From assembly GCA_013368325.1 (NCBI GenBank), contig JAACJK010000087.1:1-25686 (forward strand): a stretch of 25,686 nucleotides of DNA, written 5' to 3'. Below the pieces are notes generated by a model. That model saw only the letters and a list, made by a program, of their open reading frames with translations, was not told where the DNA came from and did no database searches. Both the position numbers and the translations under genes were made by a program. This DNA comes from Ephemerocybe angulata. Its lineage: Eukaryota; Basidiomycota; Agaricomycetes; Agaricales; Psathyrellaceae. This document shows, one piece after another, positions 18,590-25,686 of this stretch. Within the stretch, counting starts at the first letter, position 1; the number at the start of each line of letters is the position of its first letter.

Positions 18590-20078
18590 TCAAAGCTGAG
18601 CAATCCACTCCTGGATCTTGGAGTACTGCTCCGGAGCGCTCAGGTGAAGGTTATTGCCATGTCCGGTGTTAGCCGGGATGTAAGTCGAAAACTTCGTGAC
18701 CGCGGGAAGATTCCTTTGGTCGATTCAAGGAGGTTGACTCCATCGACCTTCTGATAGCAATTCCCTCCGCACAGGATGCTAATGGCATAAGGTGAGTGAT
18801 CAAAGCGAAAGACAGTTAAGGTGTGGAGCTCACTAATCCTTGTCTCCAGTGACAATGAAGATAGGGTTGGTATAGTCAGTGACAGGAGACAGACTCCCGA
18901 ACAGGTTCAGGATTTCTCCGATGGTCGATGTCGCCTTGGTATTCTCAGCGGCTTGGAGGACGGCTAGATTCAAGTCAGTCAGCGGGCCTCAGCCAGCTCA
19001 AGCGGCCGCGCACCTGGGTCATATCCACCAAAGCGGAAGAAGACGTTCTGGCTGTTGGAAATACCCTCCGAGATGATGTAAGACGAGGGAAGGGAACCTG
19101 GAGCAAATTCAATGTAAGTGTCAGTCCTTCGAAGTGTTGATCGAGCTTATGGACGCACTAAAGCGCTTTGGGTTTTGCACAGAGGCAATCGTCCAACCGA
19201 ACGCGGCAGCTGCAGTTCCAGTTCCGCCGACGAAGGTGGTAAATCCGGTGAGGACAGTGGCATTGAGCACGTTCCCGTATTTCCTCGCCAAACCGACAAG
19301 CTGAGCGCTAATGGACGAAATGAGTATGTCGTCGCGAAGGAAGGACACATAAAAACTGGCTACCTTCCGAACGAGTGGCCAACCCCGATGACGCGGTCAA
19401 ATTGGTTGCCTCTGGGTTTGGCGCGCAAGTACTTGGCGAGCTCTCCGGCAATCTCGACCTGGGCCGCGACTTGTACTTCGGCAATTCCGTCAGGCTTGTC
19501 GGACTGGCCGGTACCTAGTAAGACAAAGGTATTATCATAAGCGAGTGTAGCTGAAAAATCAAAGTCTGGACACTCACCGAGTCTGTCGTAGATAAGGATA
19601 GCGTGCCCAGCTTTGAGAGCGGCCTCGACATAGTTTACTTGGAGCCATCTCCACCGAAGTTCCACCAGGAATGATCGAAGCCGGCCCTTAGAGAAGCGCG
19701 TGAAGGTGAGTCTGGCAGCATTTATTCTGGAGATTGATCCTCTTACCCATGGACTGCCAATTCGACGGTCTTTGCTGCGTCTTGGTTATTAGGAATGCAA
19801 AGAGACGTCCAGATCTTATAAGTGGCTTTAATCGTCTTGGTACCGCCGTCAATCTCGGTCGTAACGTTGGACGTCAGACTCGTGAAGCGGGTGAAGAGGT
19901 CCGTGACTTCCTCCTGGTTCTTCGGGAGCGTGAGCTTGTAGTTCGTGTTGTCCGCGGTGATGTTCACAGGGATAACAGCGTCAAAGCAATTCCCGTTTGC
20001 GACTGCAGTCGCGGAATTGACGAGAGAGGTGAGAAAGACGAAAAGAGAGGCGAGAGCGGAGACCTTGAGGAGTGCCAT
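18590..20078 (-). pseudogene. Secreted alpha/beta-hydrolase, 7 exons, with two frameshifts
   Basis: Exons are 20078-19747, 19686-19578, 19514-19364, 19307-19159, 19097-19014, 18963-18834 and 18778-18590; all six introns (50-63 bp) have GT...AG ends and compatible phases. The N-terminus (MALLKVSALASLFVFLTSLV) is a signal peptide. The motif order is VHGAGFDHSWW, then YDRLGTGQSDKP, the nucleophile elbow GHSFGS (Ser), the acid in VTGDKD and the His in NTGHG, matching an intact catalytic triad of the alpha/beta-hydrolase fold. It is probably an exported esterase/lipase-like enzyme; the substrate is unknown. Two single-base losses break the frame: near 19637 (after GGDGSK; exon 2 is 109 bp where 110 is needed) and near 18705 in a C run, just before the catalytic His. 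All other parts look conserved, so recent loss or sequence error are both possible. Confidence 0.8.
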
Positions 20079-20126
20079 GGTCGTCAGAGTTTGTATGGTG
20101 AGATTACTGACAATGTTTCTGCTGGC

Positions 20127-20134
20127 TTATATAG
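20127..20134 (-). promoter_or_regulatory. TATA box of the hydrolase gene
   Basis: On the minus strand ctatataa (within gggctatataagcc) lies about 50 bp upstream of the ATG at 20078. The close spacing suggests a very short 5' leader. Confidence 0.5.
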
Positions 20135-20981
20135 CCCTGGGATGCTGTGGAGGTTCGAGAGCTCCAGCAATAGAATGGTTATATTACAGGCAATTTCTAA
20201 GCCACAAGCAGAGGAGAGGGGGTATACCTATGTGCGTAGGTGTAACGTGACTGAAAAGGAGAGAGAAATCCAAAATTATAAACCGCTGCTGCGGCAAGCG
20301 CAGTATCGGTACGCTGTAGTCATCTACCTTTGCGTTTAAATGTCGACGTGAAACACAGCGCATTATGTGAAATTGAGAGACGCGAGAGACGCCTGCGTGG
20401 TACTTAAAGACAACTTCCCTGGCAAGCATTCCTGCAGGAGGTCTTATAGGCTACGACTGCCTCTGAATCATAGGTAGAGGCTAACTTAAAAAATCCCAGT
20501 AGAGTCGCGATCAGATCGAGAAAGGTCGAGCAGTCAGGGCCGAGTATGACACTTTGTCAGTCTACCGCAATTAGCCCAGGCTTCCACTATACTTATGATT
20601 ATCTCCCAGACCTTTCTCTCGGGTTACGCTCTCTCCACCCATGCGCTTCCCGACCCGGAGGTCTGAATGATTCATATCAATCAGATTCACAAGGCTTGAA
20701 ATGGCTCACTGGTAGCTACTTTTAGGACTTACAACAGGTCGTCGCCTGATTTACGCCTGCTGTGCATATACCCTCTCACTTCCGTCATCCCAAGGACGGC
20801 CCGGGTAAAGCAAGCGCTACCCTTTTGATTAAGCGCCCAAAATAGGCTGAGCAACGCATCAGTCACATGCTTCCAGAATTCGTGGATCGCACGTCAAAGA
20901 TGTCACTAGGACCGACCCACGGGTTCAACTAGTACGACGACGACGACCTTTCGTCCCATCCCATCCCCTTGACCTAACATA
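20135..20981. other. Divergent intergenic region
   Basis: This is the space between the minus-strand hydrolase and the plus-strand F-box-like gene. Frames of 80-200 codons seen here overlap the hydrolase or each other and carry no coding sense. A short cga/acg trinucleotide run (about 20935-20946) lies near the F-box-like start. No TATA box is obvious for the plus gene. Confidence 0.45.
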
Positions 20982-22138
20982 ATGGCCTCCCGAAACGACG
21001 ACCCGAGCCTCCCTGAAGATGTCGTCCGTTCCATCCTTGAGATTGCAACTGAAGCGGATCACGCTACAGGGTGGAAATGCACGACCGTCTCAAAGAGTGT
21101 CCAAGCATGGTAAGTGCACCCTCTACTACTCTCCCACAGCCCGATCGCAGCCAAACAAGCTTACGCATGCCTTCGACGTACCCCGCAGGGTCGAGCCAAT
21201 CCTATACCGGCGCATCTCGCTGTACCGCGACAAGGACGTTCCAGGCTCTACCGCACCATCCCTCCCACCCTTCCAAACAGCCCGACTTCTTCGCTATCCA
21301 CGTCAAGACGGTCTACCTCCACTTGAGGACCACTTGGGGCCTCCCTATCGCCATCCTAGATGCATGTCACAATGTTCGTCGGATCCAACTCCACTTTTGG
21401 AAGGGCTGCAGGAAGGCTGAGTTCATGGTGGGGAGGCATGCTGTGTGGCAACGCCTCAAACCATGGATGCTGAAAATCCCCATGTCCCTTTTCATCCCTT
21501 CTCATCGGAGCTTTGGACTCAGTTCTCCCGCTGGCTCCAATGTGTTCGCCAACGTAACGCATCTCGAGCTTGACTGCTTGGGCGTCGGGTCAGAGGAATG
21601 GTCGTGGGCGTCCCTCAGTTCCCTTGGAACTTTAACGCATCTCTGCCTCAGCACGTACAGCAACGTCCCCTACGATATTCTCGCCCTATGGGCGCACCTC
21701 GTAGCTGCGACCCCTTTCTTTCCGCCCTCACTAACTGTCTGTGTACTCTCGCTCGGCTCCCTCATGTGGCTAGGGGACGCGCGAGAGATCATAGAGGAGA
21801 ATGCGCAAGTGCTAGACGACAGGGTTGTCGTAGCTGTGGATAGGACATACTACGATGCAAAATTATCCAATGCAGCCAGTGATAGCTGTCCTCAGCCCGC
21901 GTGCATCTGGAGGTGGTCTCTTGAGGATGAACAAGATATGATGACTGGGGACGATTTTGGAGGAGAGCCGAAGAGATGGTTGCAGGCAGGAGCGCTCTCG
22001 TTCACGAGGTCTAATGCTACATCAGCAAATCATCAGGCCGGCTGGCGGAACTTTTTGGACTTGTCGGCTTGCGCAATACCCTCGACTCCTCCTCTGGCTT
22101 CATACACACTCTCTCCTGTGCCAATATTAAGCTTATAG
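20982..22138 (+). pseudogene. F-box-like protein of the Agaricomycete family, 2 exons, one frameshift
   Basis: Exon 1 is 20982-21109 and exon 2 is 21189-22138; the 79-bp intron splits a Trp codon (tg|g). Exon 1 has an F-box-like helix (LPEDVVRSILEIA) and ends in TTVSKSVQAW. Exon 2 begins VEPILYRRISLYRDKDVP in frame 1. The rest of the protein (HPSKQPDFFAIHVKTVYLHL onward to the stop) is in frame 2, so there is a +1 change (or loss of two bases) between about 21232 and 21275. Exon 2 is one base too long for a continuous frame. The downstream paralogue has the same order of motifs (VEPLLYRD, then HPTKSSDFFSSHVRSLYI), which fixes the true frame. The predicted role is substrate recruitment or a related scaffold function, by family analogy only. 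Confidence 0.65.
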
Positions 22139-22864
22139 GCCCATTTATGATGACTTAAGTCATGGATGCCCGTAAAACCAAATTCAAGCTTTCCATGAAC
22201 TCGGATAGCCACTACCTGAGAATGTAGGAAAACAGCGTCATTCCCCTCCTATTCGACATACCCAACCAAGGGGTATAATTTAACCATTTACGCCGAAGCG
22301 AGTTAGTCTTATATCTCATTGTATATGGTCTTAAGCCCAATACGCGAAAGGTGTGGAAGAGAGGAGCAAAACACTGTTCCCCGACTTGTGGGAAAATATT
22401 TCCCCTTGTCGGCTTGTGGCTGGTCGGACTTGTTTGGACTTGTTCGCCTTGTACAAGCCGAACAAGTCCAAAACAAGTCAAACAAGCCGGCATGCAAAAT
22501 GCTGATGCACTAAAGACATAGAGGGTCTACTACGTAGTCCATGTATATGCAGTATACAGGCTCAGATTGCCATAATTAGTCTTTGCGCAGGGAGGCTCGA
22601 CCAGTTAAGCGCCCACATAGTATCGCCCCGGGCTGACGCCTGATCTAGAAACCAGAGGTAAATCTAAGTTAATTGGGAAACAACACACGCGCCAAATGTA
22701 GAGTAATTGGATTTAGACGCAATATGCAGACAGTAAGTTGCCTATAAATGGTGTAGAGGCTGTGAGATAAGCGCCCAACATCGCGATTGTGAGCCACATC
22801 GATCATCGATCGTCCACCGTTGATCCTTTCTCCCTCCACCCCACGACCCCTTTCGAGCACTGCC
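22139..22864. other. Intergenic region with a foldback element
   Basis: No gene is seen between the two F-box-like paralogues. The main structure is the imperfect palindrome at 22407-22492, listed separately. Short frames here are antisense pairs across that palindrome. Confidence 0.5.
22407..22492. repeat. Imperfect palindrome (foldback, possibly MITE-like)
   Basis: The arms meet at gtac (22451-22454). To the left reads ggacttgtttggacttgttcgcc, and to the right the near-complement (ggcttgt...ccgaacaagtccaaaacaag on the given strand). Close to the centre about 28 bp pair with only one or two mismatches; further out the arms (cttgtcggcttg and caagccgg) still match. The arms are themselves built from loosely repeated cttgttcgg-type words of about 11-12 bp. 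It has no coding capacity. A MITE or the remains of one is the likeliest reading; no clear target-site duplication was found. Confidence 0.6.
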
Positions 22865-23890
22865 ATGAGTACTCCAGACGATCGAGAAGGTTCCTCGTTT
22901 CCGGGACGTTCCAGACGATATCGCATGCCGAATCTTGGAGCTGGCAGCCGAGGATCAGCCGTTGTTACAACTGGCGTGTTGCTGTCGAGAAAGGCTAAAG
23001 TATGGTGGGTTTTCCTTAGGTTCCTCCAGTGTATATATGTATTAAGTGTGATTTAGGGTCGAGCCACTGCTTTACAGAGACATTGCCATCGATTCAAGAA
23101 CCAGGCTGTCGAACCTTCACCGTACTGTCCAATCTCATCCAACGAAATCCTCCGATTTCTTCTCCTCGCACGTACGAAGCCTCTACATCAGAGGAGGGCA
23201 CCCCCGGTGGAAATTACTCGATGGGTTCTAAAGGCTTGTCAAAAGGTGCAGAAGCTTGGACTTGTCTTTTTGGGAGACAGCTATTGGACGATGACGATGA
23301 CGATGCATGGAGGGAAATCAGGCCCCAAATGCTCAGCCTGCCAATGACGCTGTTCAAGCCGACGCACCGGGCACTTTCGTTTGAAGCTCGACGCCGTCAG
23401 CCTTCGATTTCGCGAACATAACTCACGTGGAGCTCATAGTAAACAACACTCTGGTCCAGAGAGCTGGTCGTGGTCCTCCTCGCCGACTGAAGACACTCAA
23501 CATCTTGCCTCTCCACCCTGAGCGTAAGACCGAGTGCCTTGAGGTCGCGCGGGATACATTGCCACTGCTAACGCCATTTTTTCCCCACTCGCTCGTCGTG
23601 TGTGTCCTTCGATCAATACGCAAGACTTGATTGGGGGCTGCAGAGGCTACTAGAGGATGGGAGGTGAATATCGACGATAGGGTGGTTGTAGCTCTGACGG
23701 AGATTACTATGATCGCAGACGGGGAACCGAGGGAGAATGGATAGAGAAGGAAGTGGTCAGGAGGGAGCAGCCGTACCGCGAGCTGCGTTCTGGCGCCCAT
23801 GGGAACGATGATATCGTCTGGGCAGGGCCGAGAGAAAGATTGCGGAGAAGAGGCAAGCTCAATCTCGTGAACAATTATAGTAAATAAGCC
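22865..23890 (+). pseudogene. Decayed F-box-like paralogue
   Basis: Motifs follow the order of the upstream copy but change frame repeatedly. An F-box-like helix reads DVPDDIACRILELAAEDQ, then an intron of about 70 bp ends in gatttag. VEPLLYRDIAI and HPTKSSDFFSSHVRSLYI follow, then a stop in LLDGF and another frame with LKACQKVQKLGLVF. A further frame has AWREIRPQMLSLPMTLF, FANITHVELIV, TPFFPHSLVVCVL and finally DDRVVVAL. At least four breaks are needed to connect them, far more than in the upstream copy. A gac/gat repeat near 23288 encodes a short Asp run and may have helped cause one shift. This is most simply a dead tandem duplicate. Confidence 0.7.
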
Positions 23891-25686
23891 CAAATTCTAT
23901 TCTTCGACCTTCTATTTGCCAGTGACACCAGTTTATGCACGGCACACACGCACTTCCTCAGTCATGGGGGCAGGCACCTAATATAAGGCGAGGTGAGCGC
24001 AAAGCTGGCGCTGAAGTACCATGCTTCTGTGAAACCATCCACGGGTGAGATGGAGTTCAAGATAGGATGGGCGACCCCTTTCCAGCCTCAGCACACCAAC
24101 ACATCTCTGCCTCTCCATGTGCGTATGTGGGTGTGACATATGGTCAGTTTGTGACTGACGTCCTTCCTTCCTTTCGCGAAGCTTCCTAGTGAGAGATAAG
24201 ATAGCGGCCGTGTGCGTATGCGGCAGCTACTGTAACAAGTTACAATGTGTTACGCCGCATACTGAACATACCTAGAGCTTTGGTATCGCTCCGGCCTGAT
24301 ATAGACTGGAGGTAGCACAGACTAAGGGAAGGACGCATATGCAACCGTCGCCCTTCTCTCTATTCATCCTCCTGGATCTCTGGTAGTCTTCTCGAACTTC
24401 CGTGCGTGTGGAATACATACCTAAGATACCACACACGCTGGCACTGCGCACTGCGCGGCTGGTCATGGATCGATCGTCGGAAACAAAGAACGATCCCTCC
24501 TGTGCGCCAGAATGCGGGGTCTGACCGACCGTCTTGTGGGGTTCTTTTGCGTCATATGAACGGGCTTTGAGAATGCCTTGTTAGTTTCCGGGACAAACGG
24601 TAACAAAGGTCGGACAAACGAGATAACTGGCGTTTTTTGTCGGTTCGATCGATGGGGAATTAAAGGTACATGAACGTCCGTCGGGAGGGAGTTAATTGGC
24701 TCTTTAATTATGACAAGAGGGCACGGGGGGAGGCACCATCTAGGCGAGGGTGGTTAAGCCTTAATCTAATCAGGGATCAACAACGATGCGCGATGAACGT
24801 TGAACAAGAGTCGGATAAGGGTGGACTTAGCGTGTAAGTAGGTACCGTGCATTGGCATGCATGGTTCGACTTTGTGTTGTATGAATGAAGATCGACTGCC
24901 GTACCTATAGGCTCGGGCACCCTGACCGACGCTAGCCATGCGTCCAACTACCTCTCGAGAAGAGCGGCATGCAGTGGGAGGGTAATTATAAATGGCGCTC
25001 TTGTGCTCTCGGAAAATCGTATCATTGGTACGACGGGGCCGTAGACCCCGCACCGCGATGTCCGTAGGTTGCATGATAGCGAAGAATGAGTAGTGCTTCT
25101 GCTTCTGCAGCCAAGTTGTGGGAAGGGGTTAGGAAGTACGTGTCCATGAGAGATGGTGGCTGCGCGTGATATCTGATATTGATTCTAGGAGATGTGTCGA
25201 GAAGAGTGGGGGATTGGAGCCCGTATGGCACTGTCAGCTGATGATTGTAGTCTCTTCTGTTACGATTCACAACTGTTGTTAGCGTTCTTGAAGAATATCA
25301 GTGGATGACTTCCCGCCGCATTTAGGATCCTAAACTATTTCTAAAGGCCTGTCATCGGAGATTGAAAAATATCTAGCTTTCTGTTTCCTAAACCGTCGAC
25401 CAGCTAGGATTGCAAGTCTTGTTGAGAGCAAGGAGAGATCCGTGCGGAAATTGTCTCCCGGATAGAGATAGGGGCTGGTACCCTTTTCGGAGCTGCCTTC
25501 TCTTCGAGCACTTATACCAACTGTAAACTACTCTCAGTCGCTTACCCAGGCTATAAGCCACTAATAAAGGTCTTCAGTACCCTCGAATCGTCTGCTTGAC
25601 ACTCGTCAGGTTGCCAAGAACTTTGAAGTGATTGATTCGTCCCCATTTGTCTCGCTTAAGTCTAGCAAACGCAGTTAAAGTCTGGA
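23891..25686. other. Gene-poor right end of the window
   Basis: No gene is supported over about 1.8 kb. The longest frames (up to 102 codons, minus strand, 24766-25270) overlap one another; one of them (25270-25022, with PSLMDTYFLTPSHNLAAEAE) could be an exon but has no clear splice context. One inverted repeat at 24216-24262 is listed separately. No tRNA or rRNA is seen. Confidence 0.45.
24216..24262. repeat. Nested inverted repeat
   Basis: The outer arms gtatgcggc (24216-24224) and gccgcatac (24254-24262) are exact complements. Inside lies a second dyad, tgtaac-aa-gttaca (about 24231-24244). Together they could fold into a stem with an inner hairpin. No gene is close on either side. Confidence 0.65.

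Noticed and set aside
15066..24870. ggttcga words that resemble a tRNA T-arm (about 15068, 24641, 24862)
   Set aside because: None is flanked by matching acceptor, D and anticodon stems.
24766..25270. Two minus-strand frames of 82 and 102 codons
   Set aside because: They overlap in different frames and show no domain or clear splice sites; one could be an exon, but support is too weak to call.

Overview
The window looks like nuclear DNA of a filamentous basidiomycete, most likely an Agaricomycete. Genes are split by many short introns (about 50-80 bp) with GT...AG ends, promoters carry occasional TATA boxes, and several proteins belong to types that are expanded in mushroom-forming fungi: an F-box-like family with a conserved 'VEPxLYR' block, a MATA-type HMG-box regulator and a secreted alpha/beta-hydrolase. 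The class is inferred from these traits; genus and species cannot be told.

Layout, left to right. 1-1091: the 3' part of one or two Pro/Ala/Thr-rich and coiled-coil reading frames, broken by single-base shifts. 1312-1730 (-): a hypothetical coding exon. 1731-3117: AT-rich sequence without a convincing gene. 3118-4064 (+): a six-exon gene for a basic/acidic 222-residue protein in which an intron-containing cassette has been duplicated in tandem. 4986-7736 (+): a seven-exon gene for a roughly 800-residue protein with Pro/Val repeats, repeated KPE (sumoylation-like) motifs and a SUMO-interacting-like motif. 7933-9035 (-): a two-exon gene, possibly a degenerate nucleotidyltransferase-like protein. 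9270-11540: a satellite array with 188-bp and 146-bp units. 11831-11922: two hairpins. 12694-14265 (+): the HMG-box regulator. 15089-16203: weakly supported small reading frames. 16492-17537 (-): a three-exon gene for an unrecognised 302-residue protein. 18590-20078 (-): the secreted alpha/beta-hydrolase with seven exons and two frameshifts. 20982-22138 (+) and 22865-about 23890 (+): two tandem F-box-like paralogues, the first with one frameshift and the second clearly decayed, with a foldback element between them. 23890-25686: no gene seen.

Nothing ties the genes into one pathway. The most structured parts are the satellite array in the divergent space between the (-) nucleotidyltransferase-like gene and the HMG-box regulator, and the two genes that carry internal exon duplications. 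A cross-cutting observation is that otherwise intact genes are interrupted by single-base shifts, often deletions in runs of C. These could be true pseudogenisation or homopolymer errors in the assembly, and raw reads would be needed to tell.
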